From Algiphilus sp. (GTDB lineage Bacteria > Pseudomonadota > Gammaproteobacteria > Nevskiales > Nevskiaceae): a DNA stretch of 64,000 nt. Below are positions 8,590-15,851 of this stretch, in pieces. The notes beneath the pieces were generated by a model. The model worked only from the letters and a program-made list of their open reading frames with translations, was not told the DNA's origin and made no database searches. A program made the position numbers and the translations under genes. The stretch covers positions 1 through 64,000 of the forward strand of contig NZ_JAGLEJ010000016.1 in assembly GCF_023145115.1 (NCBI RefSeq), read 5' to 3'. Positions within the stretch are counted from its first letter, which is position 1. Each line of letters opens with the position of its first letter.

Positions 8590-9497
8590 TGGAGCTGTTC
8601 CGGCAGCGCTTCACGGCGATGGCCAGCCCCTGCGAGCTGCGCTGCTACGCCGACGAAGCGACCGCCGCGCAGGGAGCGCTCGATGCGGCGGAGGCGGAAG
8701 TCCGCCGCATCGAGACCAAGTACTCGCGCTACCGCGAGGACAGCATCGTCTCGCGCATCAACGCCGCCGCCGGAAGCGGGAATGCGATCGCGGTCGACGA
8801 CGAGACCGCGGCGCTGCTCGACTACTCGGCCACCGTGTTCGAGCAGAGCGACGGCCGCTTCGACATCACCTCGGGCGTGCTGCGGCGGGCGTGGGACTTC
8901 CGCAGGCAGCGCGTGCCGGCACAGAGCGAGGTCGACGCGCTGCTGCCGCTGATCGGCTGGCAGCGGGTCGAGTGGGCGTCGCCGCACATCCATCTTTCGC
9001 GCGCCGGCATGCAGCTCGATTTCGGCGGCTTCGGCAAGGAGTACGCGGTGGATCGGGCGGTGGCCGTGCTCGAGGCGCACGGCATCGCCCACGGCATGGT
9101 CGACCTCGGCGGCGATGTGCGGGTGGTGGGGCCGCACCCGGACGGCAGCGCCTGGCGGGTCGGCGTCAGCCATCCGCAGCAGCCCGATACCGCCATCGCG
9201 CGGGTCGATCTGCGCACCGGCGCCATCGCCACCAGCGGCGACTATCACCGCGCCTTCATCGTCGACGGCCGGCGCTACTCCCACCTGCTCGACGCACGCA
9301 CCGGCTGGCCGGTGGCGGACACCTTCGCCAGCGCCAGCGCGCTGGCGCCGCGCTGCCTGATCGCGGGCAGCGCCAGCACCATCGCCATGCTGCACGGACC
9401 CGACGCCGCCGAATGGCTGCGGGCGCTGGGACTGCCCTGGCTGACCGTGCGCCACGATCTCTCGCTGGCCGGCAACGCCGTCGCGCAGGCGGCCTGA
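8589..9497 (+). CDS. apbE: ApbE-type FAD:protein FMN transferase
   Basis: A 302-residue flavinyltransferase. ApbE moves FMN from FAD onto a Thr/Ser of target proteins and needs Mg. Family motifs are clear: LDFGGFGKEYAVDRA, MVDLGGDVRVVG, GAIATSGDYHRAFI and the C-terminal RYSHLLDARTGWPV. The protein starts MELFRQRFTAMASPCEL and shows no signal peptide or lipobox, unlike classical periplasmic ApbE. Either it acts in the cytoplasm or export depends on something not visible. It is the last gene of the TetR-TlpA-DUF4266-DUF3570-ApbE group. The target is not obvious here; the DUF4266 lipoprotein is the best local candidate. Confidence 0.93.
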   Translation: MELFRQRFTAMASPCELRCYADEATAAQGALDAAEAEVRRIETKYSRYREDSIVSRINAAAGSGNAIAVDDETAALLDYSATVFEQSDGRFDITSGVLRRAWDFRRQRVPAQSEVDALLPLIGWQRVEWASPHIHLSRAGMQLDFGGFGKEYAVDRAVAVLEAHGIAHGMVDLGGDVRVVGPHPDGSAWRVGVSHPQQPDTAIARVDLRTGAIATSGDYHRAFIVDGRRYSHLLDARTGWPVADTFASASALAPRCLIAGSASTIAMLHGPDAAEWLRALGLPWLTVRHDLSLAGNAVAQAA

Positions 9498-9504
9498 GCG
9501 CGCC

Positions 9505-9537
9505 TGGACACAATCCGACAGAAGTTGAATACTTCTG
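9505..9537 (+). promoter_or_regulatory. Candidate promoter overlapped by an inverted repeat, upstream of the triheme cytochrome gene
   Basis: TGGACA (9505-9510) and AATACT (9528-9533) are spaced 17 bp and resemble sigma-70 boxes. A 7-bp inverted repeat, CAGAAGT/ACTTCTG with a 5-bp centre (9519-9537), covers the -10 box. A repressor bound there would block the promoter. The region is AT-richer than its surroundings. Strength and regulator are unknown. Confidence 0.4.
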
Positions 9538-9570
9538 CGTATTACAAGGCTGGTCGAGAGGAGCACAGCC

Positions 9571-12030
9571 ATGACAAGCAGACGAAGCGGCCTGTTGATG
9601 GTCGCCGGATGGACGCTCGCCGCGTGCAGCGGGAACTACAGCGGCTCGACGCCGGGCGGCGACGGGGATGGGGGCAACGGCGGCGGGGGGCCGCAGCCGC
9701 GCACCATGGAGGCCTTCTTCGAGCAGCGCGTGCAGACCGCCATCGCGATCTGTGCCAGCTGCCACGCCCCGGGCAACGTCGCCGATGTCGAGGACGGCCG
9801 GGACCTGATGTTCATGGATGGCCCGAGCCTCGCCGACCTGCAGGCAAGCTGGGAACGCCTGGGTGGCAACAACCCGACGTCGCGCATCCTGCTCATGGCC
9901 TCTGGTCAGGAGACCCCGCACAGCGGCGGCGCGCACTGGGCCGAGGACGGCGCCGCCTATCGCAACGTCGAGACGCTGCTGGGCTGCTTCGAGAACCCGG
10001 ACGGATGTCCGGAGCGCATCGCCGGCGGAGGCGATGACGAGCCCGGCGAGGCGCTGCCGCTGCTCGGCAGCAAGCACGCCCGCCACGTCTGGGCGACCTT
10101 CTGCGCCGACCAGCCCGACGACGCACCGCTGCCCACCGATCCGCGCACGCGCATCGTTCCGGGCGCGAACCCCGACCGCGCGGTGTTCTACAACGCCGAG
10201 TGGGAGAACTGCCGGGCCGGCCTTCCGGAGGACAAGCAGGCCCCCGAGACCTGCGGCGAGTACCGCGCGCTGCGCGACAAGGGTCTCGACTTCCTCAAGA
10301 ACGAGCTGCCGGTGGCGGCGATGTCGGCCCAGGAATTCAACAACACCTGGGAGGTGTGGGGCCTCGATGAGCGTCCCGCGAACTTCGAGGCGCTGTATCG
10401 GCTGCGCTACGGGCTCAACCGGGCGCCCTTCGACAATCCCTACCCGCTGCCCGGCGAGGACCCCAACGCCAGCGACGGCGGCAGCGGTCAGCTTCCGCTG
10501 GGGCTGCGCCAGCTCCGCGACGACAGCGGGAACTGGACCGGGCAGATCGGCACCGCGGCGTGCTTCCAGTGCCACGGCGGCGGCCTGGCCGCGGACGGCG
10601 GCAGCGCCCTGGGCCTGAGCAATCTGGGCGTCGGCAACAGCAACTACGACGTGCTGCAGGATGCACAGGACCGCTCTCTGTGGGCCGGCACGCCGCTGTC
10701 CGGGCAGCTGCCCAATGTGCTCGACGTCAACAGCCTGTTCAACATCGGCATCAAGCAGCGCGGACAGAACAATGCCGTGGGCGCCTTCGAGATACTGATC
10801 ACGGTCCTCGACCTCGACTCGCTGGGGCTGAACCCCAACCCGCTGAAGACAGTCGTCGGCCAGAGCGGCGTCGCCGACATCGCGCATCCACTGTCGCACA
10901 CCCAGGACACGCCGCCCTGGTGGAACATGGGGTCGCGCCCGCGCAAGTTCTTCGATGCCGGTGTATCGAACGACAGCACGCGGATCATCATGGCCGCGGG
11001 CCCGGGGGAGTTCAACGAGCTCATCAGCGCCGACGGCAAGTACTACCGCGACCGCATCGCCGAGTACGACCAGGCACTTTCGGCCTTCTTCCTGTCGCTG
11101 GAGTCGCCCGCCTACCCGGGCGGAATCGACACGGCCCTCGCCGAGCAGGGCGCCGTGCTGTTCCACGGTCTCGACCTCTGGTCGCGCGACGGCAACGCGG
11201 AGCATCCCGAGCCGCTGGGCGGGAACGGCTCGTGTGCCTCCTGCCACGGTGCCTACTCGCCCCGCTACGTGCACGACGACCGCTATCTGGAGGATCCGGC
11301 GCTGGAAGGTGTCGCCGGGCATATCTCGCCGCTCGAGGTCATCGGCACCGACCGCGCGCGATCGGACATGCTGACGCCCACGCTGCGCGAACGCTGGGAC
11401 ACCACCTTCTGGGCCTTCCCGGAGGGCAGCGAGAACTACATCCCGCCCGAGGATAAGCCCGCCGCCCTCGAGCTGGCCGACGACATGTACCCACTCGCAC
11501 AGCGTCCGTCGGGCGCGTGCGGCTGGGAGAAGGATGTCATCGGCTATCAGGCCCCGCCGCTCTATGGGGTCTGGGCCACCGCGCCCTACTTCCACAACGG
11601 CTCGGTGCCAACCATCGAGCAGGTGCTGGATTCGGAGCAGCGCCCCGCCATCTGGCAGCGCCGCCTGCGCGACGAGGGCCCGGTCAAGGGCTTCGACCTG
11701 CGCATGGAGACCGCCTACGACCGGCAGCGCCTGGGCTGGGAGCACGACGAGCTGGGCTGCGCCGACATCCCGGGCAACTATCTCTACAACTGCAATCCGC
11801 TGTTCCGGGAAGGCGCCTCGCTGGTCCAGCTCACCGAGAACCTGCTCAACAACGCCATCGGGCTCTCCGGTCTCGTGCCGCTGTCGGACCTGCTGGCGGT
11901 GGGCGCCTTCGACAAGCGCCTGGTCTACGACACCCGCATCCTGGGCAACGGCAACGGCGGGCACAGCTTCACGGACGTGCTCACCGAACCGGAGCGCCGC
12001 GCCATCATCGAGTATCTGAAAACGCTCTGA
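9571..12030 (+). CDS. RoxA-like multiheme c-type cytochrome lipoprotein
   Basis: An 819-residue exported lipoprotein (lipobox LAAC, Cys19) with a Gly-rich linker and three haem c motifs: CASCH at 61-65, CFQCH at 331-335 and CASCH at 555-559. The later part resembles the dihaem peroxidase/rubber oxygenase (RoxA) group: DTPPWWNMGSRPRKFF, and near the end APPLYGVWATAPYFHNGSVPT. RoxA-type enzymes cleave polyisoprene oxidatively, while other members are peroxidases. Here an extra N-terminal haem domain suggests an electron-transfer input. A GAGAGGAG ribosome-binding site precedes the ATG. The substrate cannot be told from sequence. It follows the ApbE cassette but has its own candidate promoter. 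Confidence 0.8.
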   Translation: MTSRRSGLLMVAGWTLAACSGNYSGSTPGGDGDGGNGGGGPQPRTMEAFFEQRVQTAIAICASCHAPGNVADVEDGRDLMFMDGPSLADLQASWERLGGNNPTSRILLMASGQETPHSGGAHWAEDGAAYRNVETLLGCFENPDGCPERIAGGGDDEPGEALPLLGSKHARHVWATFCADQPDDAPLPTDPRTRIVPGANPDRAVFYNAEWENCRAGLPEDKQAPETCGEYRALRDKGLDFLKNELPVAAMSAQEFNNTWEVWGLDERPANFEALYRLRYGLNRAPFDNPYPLPGEDPNASDGGSGQLPLGLRQLRDDSGNWTGQIGTAACFQCHGGGLAADGGSALGLSNLGVGNSNYDVLQDAQDRSLWAGTPLSGQLPNVLDVNSLFNIGIKQRGQNNAVGAFEILITVLDLDSLGLNPNPLKTVVGQSGVADIAHPLSHTQDTPPWWNMGSRPRKFFDAGVSNDSTRIIMAAGPGEFNELISADGKYYRDRIAEYDQALSAFFLSLESPAYPGGIDTALAEQGAVLFHGLDLWSRDGNAEHPEPLGGNGSCASCHGAYSPRYVHDDRYLEDPALEGVAGHISPLEVIGTDRARSDMLTPTLRERWDTTFWAFPEGSENYIPPEDKPAALELADDMYPLAQRPSGACGWEKDVIGYQAPPLYGVWATAPYFHNGSVPTIEQVLDSEQRPAIWQRRLRDEGPVKGFDLRMETAYDRQRLGWEHDELGCADIPGNYLYNCNPLFREGASLVQLTENLLNNAIGLSGLVPLSDLLAVGAFDKRLVYDTRILGNGNGGHSFTDVLTEPERRAIIEYLKTL

Positions 12031-12101
12031 GCGCACCGCGACCACACCGCCGACGGCGCAAGCCGCGCCCGTCGGGCGGATGGCCGCGCCAGCAGCAATT
12101 T

Positions 12102-12136
12102 ACCCGGATGATATTGCGCTTCTGTTTTATCCGGGT
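12102..12136. promoter_or_regulatory. Inverted repeat ACCCGGAT-N19-ATCCGGGT upstream of the DUF2239 gene
   Basis: Perfect 8-bp arms at 12102-12109 and 12129-12136 enclose an AT-rich stretch just before the start at 12149. The right arm is followed directly by TTAATATG, a possible -10 region. Base composition differs sharply from the GC-rich flanks. This looks like an operator-promoter. The binding protein is unknown. Confidence 0.45.
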
Positions 12137-12148
12137 TTAATATGCGGC

Positions 12149-12751
12149 ATGCCCTCGATAACCTCTGACACCGCCTGGACCGCATTCCGCGGCGAATCCG
12201 CACTGGCGAGCGGCGCGCCCGCCGAGGTTGCGCTCGCCGTGCATCGCATCCTGCGCGAACAGCCGGACGCGCCCGTGCTCACCTTCGATGACCGAACCGG
12301 CCAAAGCGTCGACTTCGACCGCCGCGGCTCCGAGGCCGAGATCGCGGCCCGCCTGCAGCCGGTTACCGATCCGGCTCCGGCACAGACCGCCCCACGGCGC
12401 GCCGGCCGCCCACGGCTGGGGGTGGTCGCCAAGGAAGTCACCCTGCTGCCCCGCCACTGGGAGTGGCTGGAGCAACAGCCGGGCAGCGCCTCCGCGACGC
12501 TGCGGCGCCTGGTCGACGAGGCCCGCAAGGCCAACCGCGGGCGAGAGAGTGCCGAGCAGGCACGAGCGGCGGCAGACCGCTTCATGCAGGCCGCGCTCGG
12601 CGACCGGCCCGGCTACGAAGCGGCGGCGCGCGCGCTGTATCGCGGCAACGAGGCGGACTTCGCGACCCTGACGGCGGACTGGCCGGCCGATCTGCGCGAT
12701 CACGCTCACCGCCTGGCAGCGCCCGCCTTTGCGACCGCCTCGTCGCGCTAG
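12149..12751 (+). CDS. DUF2239 family protein
   Basis: A 200-residue protein of the DUF2239 family. The diagnostic stretch is GRPRLGVVAKEVTLLPRHW followed by EWLEQQPGSASATLRRLVD. The family is cytoplasmic and uncharacterised, and its central region looks like a nucleic-acid-binding or regulatory segment, which is only impression. The ATG at 12149 is preferred because an upstream in-frame extension would run through the inverted repeat. The stop codon shares the four bases CTAG (12748-12751) with the stop of the convergent GNAT gene. Confidence 0.85.
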   Translation: MPSITSDTAWTAFRGESALASGAPAEVALAVHRILREQPDAPVLTFDDRTGQSVDFDRRGSEAEIAARLQPVTDPAPAQTAPRRAGRPRLGVVAKEVTLLPRHWEWLEQQPGSASATLRRLVDEARKANRGRESAEQARAAADRFMQAALGDRPGYEAAARALYRGNEADFATLTADWPADLRDHAHRLAAPAFATASSR

Positions 12752-13263
12752 CCGGGGCCGCCGACGCTGAACGCGGCGTGATAGGTAACGGTGCCGGCCG
12801 CGTGCCGGCCCTCCAGTGCCAGGCACTGGAAGTACTCGGGCGGCACGCCCTCCAGCACACAATCCGGCCGGCACTCGAAGCCGAAACGGCCGTAGTAGCC
12901 GGGCTCGCCGAGCACCACGCATCCGGCCGCGCCGCGGTCGCGGAGGGCCGCCAGCCCCGCTTCGACCAGCGCCGCGCCGATGCCCGCGTTCCGGTGCGCC
13001 GGCAGCACGGACACCGGACCGAGCCCGTACCAGTGCGCGGAACCGTCCGACACGGTCACCGGCGAGAACGCGACATGGCCGACCACGTCGCCATCCACCT
13101 CGGCGACCAGTGACACGCTGAGCGCACCGGCACGGCGCAGTGCGATCACGATGTGCTGTTCGGTGCCGTCGCTGTGCGGCGCAGTGCGGAAGGCCGTCTC
13201 GATCACCGCGGTGATGGCGTCGGCGTCGTGCGCCTGCTCGGGGCGAATGCGGTATGCGGTCAA
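12748..13263 (-). CDS. GNAT family N-acetyltransferase (YhbS-like)
   Basis: A 171-residue acetyltransferase. It begins TAYRIRPEQAHDADAITAVI, and the acetyl-CoA loop is LGPVSVLPAHRNAGIGAAL. The YhbS-type signature follows: VVLGEPGYYGRFGF, then PEYFQCLALE. The start is probably TTG at 13263, since AAGGGGA lies six bases upstream. An in-frame ATG at 13362 would add a Cys/Arg-rich extension not typical of the family. The acceptor substrate is unknown. Its stop codon interlocks with that of the DUF2239 gene. Confidence 0.85.
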   Translation of the reverse strand: MTAYRIRPEQAHDADAITAVIETAFRTAPHSDGTEQHIVIALRRAGALSVSLVAEVDGDVVGHVAFSPVTVSDGSAHWYGLGPVSVLPAHRNAGIGAALVEAGLAALRDRGAAGCVVLGEPGYYGRFGFECRPDCVLEGVPPEYFQCLALEGRHAAGTVTYHAAFSVGGPG

Positions 13264-13387
13264 CGGTTCCCCTTCGTGCGATCGGAACGAACGGCCATCA
13301 CGAACGCGTGGCGATGACGCACGGCATGCCGGGCAGTGCCGGCCCCGGTACACGGGCGTCACGCGGCCCCATCACGCTCGGCATCCG

Positions 13388-13924
13388 TCACCGGCTCCGG
13401 GCAAGTGTCGCATCGTCGCCGAATTCCGCATTCTCGAGCAGGTCCGCATAGGCTCCGCTGACCAGATCCGTCTGCGCGATGCCCAGTGACGCCATCAGTT
13501 GTTCCGCGATCACGGTGCCCTCGGCTTCGCTCTGCGACGTGCGCAGGACGACTTCGAGCTCGACGAAATCGCCGAGCGCCTCCACCTCGTCCAGATGCAC
13601 GCGCGTCTGATCGACGATGAAGACGGTTCGCCGTTTCCTCACCGTTACCCGCACGCCGAGCGTGACGGCCAGCGCCTTCCTCAGCGCGTCCGGATCGGCG
13701 ATCGCGATGCGCGTGTACGTGGAGCACTTCGGACCGACCGTGTCGGCGCGCTCGTACTGGATCAGCTCGGCCGTGCCGTCGCCCAGCTCGCGCAGCTTCA
13801 AGCGTCCGTGGGGCACATGAAAGAAGGTGTCCCGTTGCAGGAGGCACTCGGGCGGCGCATCGGCCAGCCCCGAGACGATGCGCCGCTGCGCGGCGAGGTC
13901 CCGGGAACGCGCCTTGATCTCCAT
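13388..13924 (-). CDS. CYTH domain protein (class IV adenylate cyclase/thiamine triphosphatase superfamily)
   Basis: A 178-residue CYTH (triphosphate tunnel metalloenzyme) protein. It begins MEIKAR, the metal-binding ExK-type N-terminus, and has LLQRDTFFHVPHGRLKLRE, LIQYERADT, STYTRIAIAD, VHLDEVEALGDFVELEV and a C-terminal helical part. It resembles class IV adenylate cyclase-like sequences more than short-chain polyphosphatases, but CYTH enzymes act on ATP, thiamine triphosphate or polyphosphate, so activity is open. A GTG at 13936 would add four residues; the ATG matches the family start. It reads away from the antiporter gene. Confidence 0.8.
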   Translation of the reverse strand: MEIKARSRDLAAQRRIVSGLADAPPECLLQRDTFFHVPHGRLKLRELGDGTAELIQYERADTVGPKCSTYTRIAIADPDALRKALAVTLGVRVTVRKRRTVFIVDQTRVHLDEVEALGDFVELEVVLRTSQSEAEGTVIAEQLMASLGIAQTDLVSGAYADLLENAEFGDDATLARSR

Positions 13925-13936
13925 GTTCCTGGCCAC

Positions 13937-14338
13937 GCGGTCAACCGGCCATCAGCCATCGGCCTGCTCGACTGGCAGCGTCGAGCGGTCCGGGCCGGAC
14001 AAGCAGCGCGCCTTCACCGCGGTCATGCGACCGAAGGCCGCAACGACAATTCCCTTGACGCATCACCGTCCACTCCTTCGCGCTCGATCAGCCATTGCCG
14101 GACAAGCGTAGCGGGGAAAAGCGCGACGCGATCATTCGCTCACCCCGGCCGAGCCGGGAACATTCTGCACCGCGCGAGCACGCCGAGGTCAATGCAGCTC
14201 CGTGATTCGCCGGCCCGGATTTCACTAGAATGGCGGAATCCCCTTTTCCATTTCTTACGACGGCTCGCGCTGCATCGTGCGTGCCGTCGTGTGGTGCGTC
14301 GTGCGCCGGCGCGCCATTCGGCGCCGGAGTTGCTGCGC
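13937..14338. other. 402-bp intergenic region between the CYTH gene and the antiporter gene
   Basis: No convincing gene. The region separates two divergent genes and should hold both promoters. It includes a small hairpin with 6-bp arms (CCCGGC/GCCGGG, 14144-14158) without a U-tract. Around 14220-14265 lies a locally AT-richer stretch that may hold the antiporter promoter. I could not assign clear -35/-10 pairs. Confidence 0.5.
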
Positions 14339-15448
14339 ATGACGCTGGACCCCTCGATCGCGATCGCGATCTGCCTGTTGCTGGCAACGGGCCTCGCGCT
14401 GGAGCTGCGCATTCCCAGTGCCATCGTCGAGGTACTGGCGGGCGTCGTGCTGGTGATGCTGCTGCCGGACATCTCGGAGGTGGGCTGGCTGGAGTTCCTG
14501 TCCCACCTCGGCATGCTGGCGCTGATGTTCGTGGCCGGCTTCGAGCTGGAGCTCGACAAGCTGCGGCGGACCTGGAGCGCCTGCCTGACCATCGGCGGCG
14601 CCTCCTTCCTGGCGCCGATGGCGGGCGTGTTCGTGTTCGCGATACTGGGGCTGGGCCTGGGGGTCAGCGGTTCGCTGCTGGTGGCCGTCGCGCTGTCCAC
14701 GACCTCGCTGGCGCTGGTGTATCACGCGCTCAAGGAACACGCCGACCTCGCCGACCCGCAGAGCCAGATCATGCTCGCGGCGGCATCGGTGGTCGATGTG
14801 CTGAGCATGGTCTCGCTGGCGCTGCTGCTCGGGGACGTCGGCTGGGGCACGGCGGCACTGGGACTTGCCGTGGTGCTGTCGGCGGTGAGCCTGCCGCGCA
14901 TCGGCAGCCGTCTGTTCCGGCGCTACCACGGCGCCGTCGCCGAAGCCGAGCTGCGCTTCCTGCTGGTGGTGCTGGTCGCCATCGGCTTCATGGGCGAAAG
15001 CGTGCGCGGCATGCATCCGGCGATCATCGCGTTCACCATCGGCATCGCGATGTCCGGCGTGGTCTACGAGACCACCGCGGTCAAGCACAAGCTGGAGGGG
15101 CTGGTGTTCGGCTTCTTCGCGCCGCTGTTCTTCATCCACGCCGGCACGCAGGTGCAACTCAGCACCATCGACGCCACCCACCTCGGCCATGCCGCCATCC
15201 TGCTGACGCTGGCGGTGGGCCTCAAGTACATCGCCACCCGCGCGGCGGCGCGATGGGTGACGGGCCAGAACGGTCACCGCATCGGCGTGCTGTTCAACTA
15301 CCGCATGACCTTCGGCATCATCGGCGCCGAGTTCGGCCTGCAGTCGGGCGTCATCTCGCAGGGCCTGTTCGACGTGCTCATGCTGGTCATCCTGGCGAGC
15401 GCGGCGCTGCCCGGCCTGCTGCTGCGCAGGAAGGCCGGGACCGCCTGA
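14339..15448 (+). CDS. Cation:proton antiporter (CPA2-like)
   Basis: A 369-residue integral membrane protein of the sodium/hydrogen exchanger (CPA2/KefB-like) family. Roughly ten to twelve hydrophobic segments run from LDPSIAIAICLLLATGLAL to LMLVILASAALPGLLL. Family marks include FVAGFELELDKL in the third or fourth segment, and the unwound helix region ALSTTSLALVYHALKE. No TrkA/RCK regulatory domain follows, so it is the short form. The ATG at 14339 has GGAG ten bases upstream. It probably exchanges Na+ or K+ for protons; ion choice cannot be read from sequence. Confidence 0.88.
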   Translation: MTLDPSIAIAICLLLATGLALELRIPSAIVEVLAGVVLVMLLPDISEVGWLEFLSHLGMLALMFVAGFELELDKLRRTWSACLTIGGASFLAPMAGVFVFAILGLGLGVSGSLLVAVALSTTSLALVYHALKEHADLADPQSQIMLAAASVVDVLSMVSLALLLGDVGWGTAALGLAVVLSAVSLPRIGSRLFRRYHGAVAEAELRFLLVVLVAIGFMGESVRGMHPAIIAFTIGIAMSGVVYETTAVKHKLEGLVFGFFAPLFFIHAGTQVQLSTIDATHLGHAAILLTLAVGLKYIATRAAARWVTGQNGHRIGVLFNYRMTFGIIGAEFGLQSGVISQGLFDVLMLVILASAALPGLLLRRKAGTA

Positions 15449-15454
15449 CCGTCG

Positions 15455-15844
15455 TCACCCCTTTGCCGGATAGTGCAGCGACTTCAGGCTGACGACGTCG
15501 GACTCGCGCGTCATGCCCATCTCCTGCAGCGCATCGATGTACTGCTGCCAGAGCGTGTCGCGCTCGCGCCCGTAGTGATCGAGGATCTCCCACGAGTAGA
15601 GCCCGGTGTCGTGCCCGTCGTCGAAGACCAGCTTGACCGCATAGCGGCCGACCGGCTCGATGCGCTCGAGACCGACCTCGCGCTTGCCGGGAATCACCTT
15701 CGGGTTGCCGTGCCCCTGCACTTCGGCGGAGGGGCTGTGCACGCGCAGGAACTCCCAGGAGAGATGGTCCTCGCGGCCATCGGGCCACTCGACCCGCAGC
15801 TCCCGGGATCCCTTGCGATTGACGATGCGTTGCGGTGCCTGCAT
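15455..15844 (-). CDS. DUF971 domain-containing protein
   Basis: A 129-residue protein of the DUF971 family, related to the N-terminal domain of gamma-butyrobetaine hydroxylase. Diagnostic parts are LRVEWPDGREDHLSWEFLR, VKLVFDDGHDTGLYSWEIL and LWQQYIDALQ. It lies seven bases after hslU on the same strand; hslV-hslU-DUF971 is a recurrent order in proteobacteria. The role is not known; iron-sulfur or oxygenase-accessory functions have been suggested for relatives. The ATG at 15844 gives the usual N-terminus (MQAPQRI). Confidence 0.88.
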   Translation of the reverse strand: MQAPQRIVNRKGSRELRVEWPDGREDHLSWEFLRVHSPSAEVQGHGNPKVIPGKREVGLERIEPVGRYAVKLVFDDGHDTGLYSWEILDHYGRERDTLWQQYIDALQEMGMTRESDVVSLKSLHYPAKG

Positions 15845-15851
15845 GACGTCT

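Noticed and set aside
9256..12045. A 929-codon minus-strand frame
   Set aside because: Antisense shadow of the ApbE and triheme cytochrome genes, without any recognisable domain.
14144..14158. CCCGGC/GCCGGG hairpin in the CYTH-antiporter gap as terminator or riboswitch
   Set aside because: Only a 6-bp stem, no U-tract, and located between divergent genes where no terminator is needed.
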